NCBI RefSeq assembly: GCF_023509015.1
Contig: NZ_CP094975.1
Coordinates: 2,179,501-2,243,500 of the forward strand
Source of the DNA: Pseudomonas abieticivorans
GTDB lineage: Bacteria; Pseudomonadota; Gammaproteobacteria; Pseudomonadales; Pseudomonadaceae
Reading direction: 5' to 3'
Length of the DNA stretch: 64,000 nt
The position numbers and the translations under genes were made by a program. Below the pieces are notes generated by a model. The model saw only the letters and a program-made list of their open reading frames with translations. It was not told the DNA's origin and did no database searches. Shown here in pieces: positions 1 to 7,699 of this stretch. The stretch's first letter is position 1. Each line of letters opens with the position of its first letter.

Positions 1-203
1 CGCGTGGCGTGCCAGGCAATTGCGCCGACGATCAGCAGCACCAGCCACCAGGGCGTGGCCCGCAACAGGGTTTCCAGGCTGACGATGACCCACAGCAGTG
101 AGTCCGAGACCTGGCGGAACAGGTCTCCATAGTGTGTCACCAGGGCATCGACCCAGGTGTTCACCGTGTCAGCGATGGAAAAAGTCAGGTTGTCGGGAAA
201 CAT
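1..203 (-). CDS. hutW: HutW-like ABC transporter permease (N-terminal part)
   Basis: This is the first 67 codons of a minus-strand gene running off the left edge. The start MFPDNLTFSIADTVN, followed by a Trp-rich amphipathic stretch and an ATPWWLVLLIVGAIAW membrane segment, is typical of ProW/glycine-betaine-type permeases, and of HutW of the pseudomonad histidine ABC importer HutXWV. The ATG at 203 lies 15 bp after the urocanate permease gene and is probably co-transcribed with it. The substrate-binding partner HutX is not between the two genes; it may lie beyond the edge or be absent. Family is fairly certain, symbol inferred from context. Confidence 0.8.
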   Translation of the reverse strand, partial: MFPDNLTFSIADTVNTWVDALVTHYGDLFRQVSDSLLWVIVSLETLLRATPWWLVLLIVGAIAWHAT

Positions 204-218
204 AAGCGGCTCTCAACG

Positions 219-1667
219 TCAGAAGGACCCTTGAGGTATAGCCTGCCCTGCCGGTTGCTGGACCACGGCGTCTTCGACGGGCAGGATCAGCCGCTCTGGA
301 ATTTCGCTGTGCCAGCGCTTGGCAACCCCGTAATACAAGGCCGCAGGCACCACCAGGCCAATGATCCAGGAGATGTCGGTATCGCCCAGGCTCGCCACCA
401 GGGGGCCGGTGTAGAAGTGCGTGGAAATGAACGGCATCTGCACCAGCACGCCGAAGAGGTAGATGCTGATGCCCGCCACGTTCCAACGCCCGTAACGGCC
501 TTTGGGGTTGGACAGCGCCGGGATGTCATAACGCTCTTTGGTGATGCAGTAGAAGTCCACCAGGTTGATCGCGCTCCAAGGCGTGAAAAACGCCAGCAGG
601 AACAGGATGAACGCCGAGAAGTCCTTCAGGAACGAGTCCTTGCCCAGCAGCGCCAGCACGGTGGCCATGCCGACCATCGCCAGTATGTACAACAAGCGAA
701 CCGCACCGGAGATGTGCCGGTTGCCACGGAAGCCGCTGATAATGGTGGCGATCGACATGAAGCTGCCGTAGGCGTTGAGTGTGGTGATGGTAACTTTGCC
801 GAAGGCCACGGCGAAGTACAGCAGCGCCGCGACCAGGCCAGTACCGCCCAGGCTTACGATGAACGACACCTCGTGGTGGGCGAACTGCGAGCCGGCCAAA
901 GCCGCGGCGAATACGCCGAACACCATGGCCGCCTGCGCGCCGAGCACCGAACCCAGGCCCACGGCCCAGAAGGTGCCGGGCACTGAGGTTTTGCTCGGCA
1001 GGTAGCGCGAGTAGTCCGCCACGTAGGGGCCAAAGGCGATCTGCCAGGAGGCCGACAGCGAGATCGCCAGCAAAAAGCTGCTCAGCGAGAAATGTTTGTT
1101 ACCCAGCAGCGCGCCAATGTCGTTGCCGGCCAGCAATTTATAGAACAGGTACATGAACGCGATCACGCCGAGCACGCTGGCCACGCGGCCAATCATGTGG
1201 ATCACCCGATAGCCTAAAATGGTCAGCAGCACGATCAAGCCGGCAAAGATCACGATGCCTTTCCAGTCGTCCACCTGGATCAACTGGGCGATGGCCTGGC
1301 CGGCCAGCAACGAGCCGCTGGCAGAAAAGCCGATGTACATCAGGCACACCAGCACCAACGGGATCACCGCGCCGTACACACCAAACTGCACGCGGCTGGA
1401 GATCATCTGCGGCAGGCCCAGGCGCGGGCCCTGGGCGGCATGCAAGGCCATCACCCCGCCACCGAGCAATTGCCCCAGCAGCAGGCCGATCAACGACCAG
1501 AACACGTCGCCGCCCAACACCACGGCCAGGGCCCCGGTGACGATGGCGGTGATTTGCAGGTTGGCTCCCAGCCACAAGGTGAATTGGCTAAACAGTCGGC
1601 CATGACGTTCGCTTTCCGGAATGTAATCTATCGAACGTTTTTCGATCAGGGGCTTTGAACCAGTCAT
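219..1667 (-). CDS. hutT: NCS1-family permease, probable urocanate transporter HutTu
   Basis: The 482-residue inner-membrane protein has about 12 hydrophobic segments and the layout of the cytosine/purine (NCS1, CodB-like) permeases, including an N-terminal LGANLQITAIVTGALAVVLG helix and a helix 2 containing FWSLIGLLLGQLLGG. In P. fluorescens an NCS1-like gene directly in the hut operon (hutTu) imports urocanate, the HutU substrate, so position supports that role. The start is set at ATG 1667 (MTGSKP) because AGGAAGG lies about 7 nt upstream; an in-frame ATG 29 codons earlier lacks this support. It follows the ABC ATPase gene by 39 bp. Substrate is inferred from context, not from residues. 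Confidence 0.82.
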   Translation of the reverse strand: MTGSKPLIEKRSIDYIPESERHGRLFSQFTLWLGANLQITAIVTGALAVVLGGDVFWSLIGLLLGQLLGGGVMALHAAQGPRLGLPQMISSRVQFGVYGAVIPLVLVCLMYIGFSASGSLLAGQAIAQLIQVDDWKGIVIFAGLIVLLTILGYRVIHMIGRVASVLGVIAFMYLFYKLLAGNDIGALLGNKHFSLSSFLLAISLSASWQIAFGPYVADYSRYLPSKTSVPGTFWAVGLGSVLGAQAAMVFGVFAAALAGSQFAHHEVSFIVSLGGTGLVAALLYFAVAFGKVTITTLNAYGSFMSIATIISGFRGNRHISGAVRLLYILAMVGMATVLALLGKDSFLKDFSAFILFLLAFFTPWSAINLVDFYCITKERYDIPALSNPKGRYGRWNVAGISIYLFGVLVQMPFISTHFYTGPLVASLGDTDISWIIGLVVPAALYYGVAKRWHSEIPERLILPVEDAVVQQPAGQAIPQGSF

Positions 1668-1706
1668 ACTGCGACCTTCCTGCAAAAGTGACGGCAATGG
1701 TTATTT

Positions 1707-2498
1707 TTATTCAGCGTTGCGTTGCTGATGGCTGGACACGAACTGGCGGAAGCGCTCGGTAGGCAGGCCTTCGAACAGTTCAGCCGGTGTGCCTTGTGCG
1801 TCGATCAGGCCACCGTGCATGTACACCACGCGGTTGGAGACGTGGCGGGCAAAGCCCATCTCGTGGGTCACCACCAGCATGGTGCGGCCCTCTTCGGCCA
1901 GCGAGCGCATCACGCGCAACACTTCGCCGACCAGTTCCGGGTCCAGTGCCGAGGTGGGTTCGTCGAACAGCATTACCTGGGGGTTCATCGCCAGCGCCCG
2001 GGCAATGGCCACGCGCTGTTGCTGGCCGCCGGACAGGTGCGCCGGGTAGTAGTCGCGGCGGTCGTACAGGCCGACCTTGTGCAGCAGTTGCTCGGCCTCT
2101 TCCACACACTCGGCGCGCGAACGCTTGAGCACGCGCATCGGGCCCTCGATAACATTTTGCAAAACGGTCATGTGCGACCACAGGTTGAAGCTCTGGAACA
2201 CCATGCCCAGCTTGCTGCGCATGGCTTCAACCTGGCGGCTGTTGCTGGGCAGCAGGCGACCGTCGCGGTGGCGCTTCATCTCGATGGTTTCGCCGTCGAG
2301 CACGATTTGGCCTTCGTCGGGGGTTTCCAGCAGGTTGATGCAGCGCAAAAAGGTACTTTTGCCCGAGCCGCTGGCGCCGAGAATGGAGATCACGTCGCCC
2401 TTGTGCGCATCAAGGGAGATGCCCTTGAGGACCTGCGCCGAACCGAAGGACTTCTGGATGTTGGCGACCGACAGCGCGGTCTGGTTTTGAGTGCTCAT
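1707..2498 (-). CDS. polar amino-acid ABC transporter ATP-binding protein (HisP-like)
   Basis: The 263-residue ATPase carries Walker [11 protein letters not shown]-loop VFQSFNLW, signature LSGGQQQR, Walker [14 protein letters not shown] and a switch His in VVTHEMGFA, in the order and spacing of HisP/GlnQ-type amino-acid importers. It is the last gene of a binding-protein/permease/permease/ATPase cassette. The upstream permease ends 14 bp before it. As the set lies between hutU and the urocanate permease and is preceded by a HutC-type operator, it probably energises uptake of histidine or a related basic amino acid. The exact ligand cannot be read from the ATPase. Confidence 0.9.
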   Translation of the reverse strand: MSTQNQTALSVANIQKSFGSAQVLKGISLDAHKGDVISILGASGSGKSTFLRCINLLETPDEGQIVLDGETIEMKRHRDGRLLPSNSRQVEAMRSKLGMVFQSFNLWSHMTVLQNVIEGPMRVLKRSRAECVEEAEQLLHKVGLYDRRDYYPAHLSGGQQQRVAIARALAMNPQVMLFDEPTSALDPELVGEVLRVMRSLAEEGRTMLVVTHEMGFARHVSNRVVYMHGGLIDAQGTPAELFEGLPTERFRQFVSSHQQRNAE

Positions 2499-2512
2499 GA
2501 CAGGGCTCCGGT

Positions 2513-3250
2513 TCAGGAAGGGGTAGAGACTTTGGCGGCAGGCTTGGCGATGGCATCCTGCGGGCGTTCACGCAGGTGCGGCGACAGGCGATGCTCGATC
2601 CACGCCACGGCGCGGACTACCAAAAAGTTGAGGACCAGGTAGATCAGCGCGGCGCAGATGAACACTTCCATGGTGCGGTAGGTGCGCTGGATGATCTGCT
2701 GCGCCACGCCGGTCACGTCCCACACGGTGACCAGGCTGGCCAGGGCGGTAGACTTGACCAGCAAAATGGCCTCGGTGGAGTAGGCAGGCAAAGCCTGGCG
2801 CAGGGTAACCGGGCCGATTACGCGGTACAGCAGGGTCCAGCGGTTCATGCCCACGGCCTGGCCGGCCTCGATCTGGCCATGGGGCACGCTCAGCAGGCCG
2901 CCACGGATGATCTCGGCGGTGTAGCCGGCGGTGCACATGGCCAAAGACACCACGGCGCAGCCGTACGGTGATTTCAGTACGACCCAGAAAATGCTCTCGC
3001 GTACCGCCGGGAACTGGCCCAGGCCGTAGTAGATCAGGAACATCTGGATCAGCAGCGGCGTGCCGCGAAACAGCATGATGTAGAAGCGCGCCGGGTAACT
3101 GAGGATGGCCCAGCGGCTGACGCGCATCGAAACCACGCCCAGGGACAGGATCAAGCCCAGCAACAGCGACGAGAAAAACAGCGCCAGGGTAGTCGGCAGC
3201 GCCGCCAGCAGTTTGAGCATGGTGTCGGCGAGAAAGGCGAAATCGATCAT
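2513..3250 (-). CDS. polar amino-acid ABC transporter permease (HisM-like)
   Basis: The 245-residue inner-membrane permease starts at ATG 3250. It has the HisM/ArtM-type features: five hydrophobic helices, [16 protein letters not shown] in the first cytoplasmic loop, and the EAA motif around [19 protein letters not shown], which docks onto the ATPase. The C-terminal about 20 residues are a polar extension rich in Pro, Ala and Lys. It lies 15 bp downstream of the other permease gene and pairs with it as the heterodimeric pore of the hut-linked importer. Confidence 0.9.
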   Translation of the reverse strand: MIDFAFLADTMLKLLAALPTTLALFFSSLLLGLILSLGVVSMRVSRWAILSYPARFYIMLFRGTPLLIQMFLIYYGLGQFPAVRESIFWVVLKSPYGCAVVSLAMCTAGYTAEIIRGGLLSVPHGQIEAGQAVGMNRWTLLYRVIGPVTLRQALPAYSTEAILLVKSTALASLVTVWDVTGVAQQIIQRTYRTMEVFICAALIYLVLNFLVVRAVAWIEHRLSPHLRERPQDAIAKPAAKVSTPS

Positions 3251-3265
3251 GGGTGCTTTCCCGTC

Positions 3266-3988
3266 TCAGGAGTTAGTGGGATTGCGCCGCTGCGTGCGCT
3301 GCACGCGAGCTTCGGCAATGTTGAAAAAGCGGCCCGAGAGCCCAGTGAGGATCAGGTAGCAAATCCCGCCAACGATGTAGAAGGTGAAGTACTGGCGGGT
3401 CGAACCGGCTGCCACTTGGCTGGCACGCATCAACTCCACCAGGCCGATCACCGAAATCAGTGCCGAGTCTTTCAGGCTCATCTGCCATACGTTGCCCAGG
3501 CCCGGCAGGGCGAAACGCCAGATCTGCGGGATCAGTACGCGGCGGATGCGCATGCCACGGCTCATGCCGATGGCCAGCGCAGCCTCCAGTTCACCCTTGG
3601 ACACGGCGATGAAAGCACCGCGGTAGACTTCGGCCTGGTAAGACGCCGAGATCAAGCCCACGGCGATGGCGCCGACCAAAAACGGCGGCACGTCGATGTA
3701 GCCTTCGCCTCCAAACCAATGGGCAACCGCCGAGACCACGGTGGCGCCACCGAAATAAAACAGGTAGATCACCAGCAGTTCAGGAATCCCTCTGAACAGA
3801 ATCGAGTACGCATCGCCCAAGTAGCGCAGGGCCCGGCGCTTCGACAACTTGGCCGCGGCAATCACGCTGCCAACCACGGCGCCCACCAGCAACGCCGCCA
3901 GGGTCAACAGCAACGTCGTGGCGGCGGCCTTGAGCAAGGCCATCCCCCAACCGGTCTCACCGAAACTGAGCATCTGCAAGAGATTCAT
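3266..3988 (-). CDS. polar amino-acid ABC transporter permease (HisQ-like)
   Basis: The 240-residue inner-membrane permease belongs to the HisMQ family. It shows FRGIPELLVIYLFYFGG, the HisQ-type variant of the first loop, and an EAA loop around ELEAALAIGMSRGMRIRRV, plus five to six hydrophobic helices. It lies 63 bp downstream of the substrate-binding protein gene and immediately upstream of its HisM-like partner. Together they form the membrane channel of the importer encoded between hutU and the urocanate permease. Compared with the second ABC operon at 60-63 kb it is a divergent paralogue, not a recent copy. Confidence 0.9.
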   Translation of the reverse strand: MNLLQMLSFGETGWGMALLKAAATTLLLTLAALLVGAVVGSVIAAAKLSKRRALRYLGDAYSILFRGIPELLVIYLFYFGGATVVSAVAHWFGGEGYIDVPPFLVGAIAVGLISASYQAEVYRGAFIAVSKGELEAALAIGMSRGMRIRRVLIPQIWRFALPGLGNVWQMSLKDSALISVIGLVELMRASQVAAGSTRQYFTFYIVGGICYLILTGLSGRFFNIAEARVQRTQRRNPTNS

Positions 3989-4051
3989 GAGTTGTTCCTA
4001 CCACTTACACGTTGAAAACCCGGCGCTGCTGCCAGCGCCGGACCCGCGACA

Positions 4052-4909
4052 TCAGGACTTGGGCGTGAGGTCCAGCTTGAACCACTTCTCGCTGAGCTTC
4101 TTGACCGTACCGTCGGCCAGGGCCTCTTTGAGCGCGGCGTCGAACTTGGCTTTCAGGTCTTCGTCTTTCAAGCGGAAACCGAACGCTTCGCCCTCGCCCC
4201 AGATCGGGCCACCAATCTGCGGGCCGGTGTAGGCCAGGTTGGCGTTTTCCGGCTTGGCTTTCAGCGAGTCGAGGAAAGTGGTGTCGTCGAACGCCACGTC
4301 GATCCGCCCTGCCTGCAAGTCGAGGATAGTGTCGGCCGAGTTGCTGTATTCGCGGATGGTGGCGATGTCCTTGAAGTGGTCATCGATGAACGGGGTGTAG
4401 ATGGTGCCCGAGGCGATACCGATGGTCTTGCCCTTGAGCGCCTTGCGCAACTCGGCAATGGCGTCGCCGATCTGCTTCTCGTCGGTGCCCAGGGTAATTT
4501 CATTGGCCGGGCCAGGCTTGCCCGGCAGGATGTTGGCATCCAGGGCGACGAAGCTGGCCGGGGTGCGTGCGTAAGGGATCGAGAAGGCCATGACCTTCTT
4601 GCGGTCTTCGGTGATGACCACGGCGTCCATCAGCACATCGAACTTGCCGGTGTTGAGGCTGGCGATCATGCCGTCCCAATTCTGCACCGCGATGTTGCAT
4701 TTGAGGTTCATGCGCTGGCAGAGGATTTCCATTAGCTCAGGCTCGAAGCCGCCGATCTTGCCACCTGGCAAGGTCAGGTTCCAGGGCTCGTAGGCGCCCT
4801 CGGTAGCGATGTTGACGCTGGTCCAGTCCTTGGCCTGTGCAGCGGGCATCGCTGCCAGCATGGCCACGGTCAAAGCCAAAGATCCAAACAAGCCGATTTT
4901 CTGCGACAT
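4052..4909 (-). CDS. polar amino-acid ABC transporter periplasmic binding protein (HisJ-like)
   Basis: The 285-residue precursor has a signal peptide ending at AAQA-KD, then a cluster-3 (SBP_bac_3) fold: IATEGAYEPWN, GGFEPELMEILCQRMNLKC, WDGMIASLNTGKFDVLMDAVVITEDRKK and the second lobe with GIASGTIY and AGRIDVAFDDTTFLDSL. The Arg and Asp equivalents that hold the ligand carboxyl and amino groups appear in place. ATG 4909 is chosen because AGGAAGG precedes it by 8 nt; the longer in-frame start has no such site. It is the first gene of the four-gene importer and has its own sigma-54 promoter and HutC-type operator, so it is likely induced with the rest of hut. Ligand (histidine or another basic amino acid) is inferred. 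Confidence 0.9.
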   Translation of the reverse strand: MSQKIGLFGSLALTVAMLAAMPAAQAKDWTSVNIATEGAYEPWNLTLPGGKIGGFEPELMEILCQRMNLKCNIAVQNWDGMIASLNTGKFDVLMDAVVITEDRKKVMAFSIPYARTPASFVALDANILPGKPGPANEITLGTDEKQIGDAIAELRKALKGKTIGIASGTIYTPFIDDHFKDIATIREYSNSADTILDLQAGRIDVAFDDTTFLDSLKAKPENANLAYTGPQIGGPIWGEGEAFGFRLKDEDLKAKFDAALKEALADGTVKKLSEKWFKLDLTPKS

Positions 4910-4962
4910 CGTGATCCTTCCTGCCAAGTCAAATGAGAGAGAGTTACAAGCAATCACCTATG

Positions 4963-4976
4963 CTTGTACATACAAC
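4963..4976 (-). promoter_or_regulatory. HutC operator upstream of the hut-linked ABC transporter
   Basis: The plus-strand sequence CTTGTACATACAAC contains TGTA-CA-TACA, the TGTA-N2-TACA core recognised by HutC of pseudomonads. It lies 54 bp upstream of the binding-protein start, where transcription from the sigma-54 promoter at 4981-4997 would begin. This is nearly identical to the site in front of hutU. Confidence 0.75.
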
Positions 4977-4980
4977 CACA

Positions 4981-4997
4981 AGCAATTACGAAGCCAA
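4981..4997 (-). promoter_or_regulatory. sigma-54 promoter of the hut-linked ABC transporter
   Basis: On the minus strand TTGGCTTCGTAATTGCT has GG and GC separated by exactly 10 nt, matching the -24/-12 pattern. The predicted start of transcription (about 12 nt after the GC) falls inside the HutC operator. An activator such as CbrB or NtrC would be needed. Confidence 0.7.
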
Positions 4998-5041
4998 CGC
5001 GGCCCGGTCCGCGGCCGTACGGCAACCGACCGGGCGGTAGA

Positions 5042-6709
5042 TCATTTGATCATCGGCAGGTTCAGGCCTTGTTCCTTGGCGCAGTCGATGGCGATCTGGT
5101 AGCCGGCATCGGCATGGCGCATCACGCCGGTGGCCGGGTCGTTGTGCAACACGCGGGCGATACGCTCGGCCGCTTCGTCAGAACCGTCACACACGATGAC
5201 CATCCCTGAATGCTGGCTGAAGCCCATGCCCACGCCACCGCCATGGTGCAGCGACACCCAGGTGGCGCCGCTGGCGGTGTTCAGCAGGGCGTTCAGCAGC
5301 GGCCAGTCAGACACCGCATCGCTGCCGTCCTGCATGGATTCGGTTTCGCGGTTAGGGCTGGAAACAGAACCGGAGTCCAGGTGGTCGCGGCCGATCACTA
5401 CCGGAGCCGACAGCTCGCCGCGGCGCACCATTTCGTTGAACGCCAGGCCCAGCTTGGCGCGCTGGCCCAGGCCGACCCAGCAGATGCGTGCCGGCAGGCC
5501 CTGGAAGCTGATGCGCTCGCGGGCCATGTCCAGCCAGTTGTGCAGGTGGGCGTCGTCCGGGATCAGTTCCTTGACCTTGGCGTCGGTCTTGTAGATGTCT
5601 TCGGCATTACCCGACAGCGCGGCCCAGCGGAACGGCCCCACGCCACGGCAAAACAGTGGGCGGATGTAGGCCGGCACAAAGCCCGGGAAGTCGAAAGCAT
5701 TGGTAACGCCCTCTTCCTTGGCCATCTGGCGGATGTTGTTGCCGTAGTCGAAGGTCGGGATGCCTTGTTTCTGGAAGTCCAGCATGGCCTGCACGTGCAC
5801 GGCCATCGATTGCTTGGCGGCTTTCACCACGGCAGCCGGCTCGGTTTGGGCGCGGTCGCGATACTGCTCCCAAGTCCAGCCGGCCGGCAGGTAGCCGTTC
5901 AACGGGTCGTGGGCGCTGGTCTGGTCGGTGACCATGTCCGGGCGCACGCCACGCTTCACCAGTTCCGGCAGGATTTCGGCGGCGTTGCCCAGCAGGGCGA
6001 TGGAGATGGCCTTGCCTTCGGCGGTGTATTTGGCGATTCGCGCCAGGGCGTCGTCCAGGTCGGTGGCCTGCTCGTCGACATAACGGCTGGCCAGGCGGAA
6101 GTCGATGCGGCTCTGCTGGCACTCGATGTTCAGCGAACACGCACCGGCCAAGGTGGCGGCCAGTGGCTGCGCGCCGCCCATGCCGCCCAGGCCTGCGGTC
6201 AGTACCCACTTACCTTGCAGGCTGCCGTTGTAGTGCTGGCGACCGGCTTCGACGAAGGTTTCGTAGGTGCCTTGCACGATGCCTTGGCTGCCGATGTAGA
6301 TCCAGCTGCCGGCGGTCATCTGGCCGTACATGGCCAGGCCCTTGGCGTCCAGTTCGTTGAAGTGCTCCCAAGTGGCCCAGTGCGGCACCAGGTTGGAGTT
6401 GGCGATCAGTACACGCGGGGCATTGCTGTGGGTCTTGAACACGCCGACCGGCTTGCCGGATTGCACCAGCAGGGTCTCGTCGTCGTTCAGGTTGGTCAGG
6501 CTCTCGACGATCTTGTCGTAGCACTCCCAGTTACGCGCGGCACGGCCGATGCCGCCGTACACCACCAGCTCTTTCGGGTTCTCGGCCACTTCCGGGTCAA
6601 GGTTGTTCATCAACATGCGCAGCGGCGCTTCGGTCAGCCAGCTCTTGGCGGTCAGCGTGTTACCGCGTGCGGCACGGATCTCAACGTCACGAAATTTGTT
6701 GTCAGCCAC
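5042..6709 (-). CDS. hutU: urocanate hydratase
   Basis: The 555-residue cytoplasmic enzyme converts urocanate to imidazolonepropionate, the second step of histidine breakdown, using NAD+ as an electrophile. Diagnostic blocks include [37 protein letters not shown], the nucleotide-binding [12 protein letters not shown] near residue 180, and the C-terminal [17 protein letters not shown] and [19 protein letters not shown]. Length and sequence match pseudomonad HutU end to end. The start is GTG at 6709, with GAGGAG 9 nt before it. Upstream lie a HutC operator and a sigma-54 promoter. Normally hutD is the neighbour; here a two-gene ATPase/HNH cassette intervenes. Confidence 0.98.
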   Translation of the reverse strand: MADNKFRDVEIRAARGNTLTAKSWLTEAPLRMLMNNLDPEVAENPKELVVYGGIGRAARNWECYDKIVESLTNLNDDETLLVQSGKPVGVFKTHSNAPRVLIANSNLVPHWATWEHFNELDAKGLAMYGQMTAGSWIYIGSQGIVQGTYETFVEAGRQHYNGSLQGKWVLTAGLGGMGGAQPLAATLAGACSLNIECQQSRIDFRLASRYVDEQATDLDDALARIAKYTAEGKAISIALLGNAAEILPELVKRGVRPDMVTDQTSAHDPLNGYLPAGWTWEQYRDRAQTEPAAVVKAAKQSMAVHVQAMLDFQKQGIPTFDYGNNIRQMAKEEGVTNAFDFPGFVPAYIRPLFCRGVGPFRWAALSGNAEDIYKTDAKVKELIPDDAHLHNWLDMARERISFQGLPARICWVGLGQRAKLGLAFNEMVRRGELSAPVVIGRDHLDSGSVSSPNRETESMQDGSDAVSDWPLLNALLNTASGATWVSLHHGGGVGMGFSQHSGMVIVCDGSDEAAERIARVLHNDPATGVMRHADAGYQIAIDCAKEQGLNLPMIK

Positions 6710-6773
6710 GAACGAAACTCCTCAGCGATCGAATAAAGAGCAAAGCCCGTGCACTCTCATGGTCACGTCTTTA

Positions 6774-6787
6774 CTTGTACATACAAG
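6774..6787 (-). promoter_or_regulatory. HutC operator of hutU
   Basis: CTTGTACATACAAG is a near-perfect palindrome with the TGTA-N2-TACA core. It lies 65 bp upstream of the hutU start and directly downstream of the -12 element, so bound HutC would cover the transcription start. Urocanate is the known inducer of HutC. Confidence 0.85.
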
Positions 6788-6791
6788 CATA

Positions 6792-6807
6792 TGCAATTGA
6801 GTTGCCA
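6792..6807 (-). promoter_or_regulatory. sigma-54 promoter of hutU
   Basis: The minus-strand sequence TGGCAACTCAATTGCA has GG-N10-GC spacing. This agrees with the known sigma-54 (CbrB/NtrC) dependence of hutU transcription in P. fluorescens. In the 345-bp gap before the next gene nothing else was recognised apart from the operator and a single REP. Confidence 0.8.
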
Positions 6808-7002
6808 AGTTTTCAGGCGGTGCGTTTTCGAGGGCAGGATGCAGGCGTGCAGGGCTTCTGGATTGCGGCTTGGCGCTTTATGAAAATTATTTGGGTAGAG
6901 GATAGCCGCTGGGGGGCGGGCTGTTACTGCGATGAGGTTTTGCGCTGTTTTGGGGCTTTAGGTAACAAGATGGTGCGGGGTGGGAACACACCTCCGGGGG
7001 AG

Positions 7003-7030
7003 CTTTTCGCGGATGAATCCGCTCCTACAC
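7003..7030. repeat. single REP palindrome next to the ATPase/HNH cassette
   Basis: CTTTTCGCGGATGAATCCG followed by CTCCTACA is one half of the REP doublet found elsewhere in this window. It is a solitary copy lying 24 bp beyond the HNH gene stop, at the downstream boundary of the inserted cassette. Confidence 0.8.
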
Positions 7031-7053
7031 GGTGGCTTCGGGCGTTACGACAT

Positions 7054-7698
7054 TCACTCGCTTTGACGGGTCAACACATGCCTGATCGCCGTCGCGTACG
7101 GCAAATCCGCAGTATTGCGCACTTCACGCTCCAGTTCCTCAACCCAACTGTCGTCGTCGCCATATACTTCAGCGCACTCAACAAAATAATCCATGGTCTG
7201 GATGTAGCCGCAGAGTACCGCACGACGAATCTGATTCAAGGCACCATCCAGAACAAGAATCCGGATGGTTTCGCTGGCACGGAGATGGTCTTGCGCACTG
7301 AGGCCTGCTCGCGGTTTCACATTCCCCAAAGGAGTGAACACAAGAAAGGTGTCGGGGTCTTCGATATCAGGTTTGATGAGTACTTCTGGCGGGTAAATCC
7401 CGCATTGGTCCTTGGCTCTGCCGCAAGTTTCTGCACGGTTGCAGGAGCCAAACAAATTACTCCAATCGAATGTACCCCGAGGGTAATTCCGGCGCTGGCG
7501 GAAGTGCTCGATATGACGATTCCCATCGCCCATCGCCCCCTCGCAGTATGCGCATCGACCCCTCTGCATAAATTCCAGCGACTGCCAGATATCCCTGCGT
7601 TCCTGGGGGGTCGGGCAAGTCGCGCTCCAAGTGTTCTGGCCGTGTCTGTAACGCATCAACCCGGCTGGTGACTCGTTTTGCCGATCCAGACGTCGCAT
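7054..7698 (-). CDS. ptuB: PtuB-like HNH endonuclease (Septu/retron-type effector)
   Basis: The 214-residue protein (from ATG 7698, MRRLDRQNES) matches the pattern of the retron/Septu-associated HNH nucleases (TIGR02646-like). It has RCAYCEG with Cys49/Cys52, RHIEHFRQR with His62 and His65, FDWSNLFGSC with Asn81 and Cys86, then TCG and KDQC, which together give the zinc knuckle and HNH core. Downstream are LIKPDIEDPDTFL and RASETIRIL, also typical. The ATG comes 1 nt after the ATPase stop (TGAGATG), so translation is coupled. A longer start 32 codons upstream would lie inside the ATPase gene and adds no conserved residues. Role in phage defence is inferred from family and partner. Its base composition looks lower in G+C than the flanking hut genes. 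Confidence 0.85.
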   Translation of the reverse strand: MRRLDRQNESPAGLMRYRHGQNTWSATCPTPQERRDIWQSLEFMQRGRCAYCEGAMGDGNRHIEHFRQRRNYPRGTFDWSNLFGSCNRAETCGRAKDQCGIYPPEVLIKPDIEDPDTFLVFTPLGNVKPRAGLSAQDHLRASETIRILVLDGALNQIRRAVLCGYIQTMDYFVECAEVYGDDDSWVEELEREVRNTADLPYATAIRHVLTRQSE

Positions 7699-7699
7699 C

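Noticed and set aside
5210..6736. 508-codon plus-strand open frame
   Set aside because: Antisense shadow of hutU, which is end-to-end recognisable.
6667..7671. 334-codon plus-strand frame across the hutU promoter and ptuB
   Set aside because: It runs antisense through the HutC operator, sigma-54 promoter, REP and HNH gene; no coherent protein.
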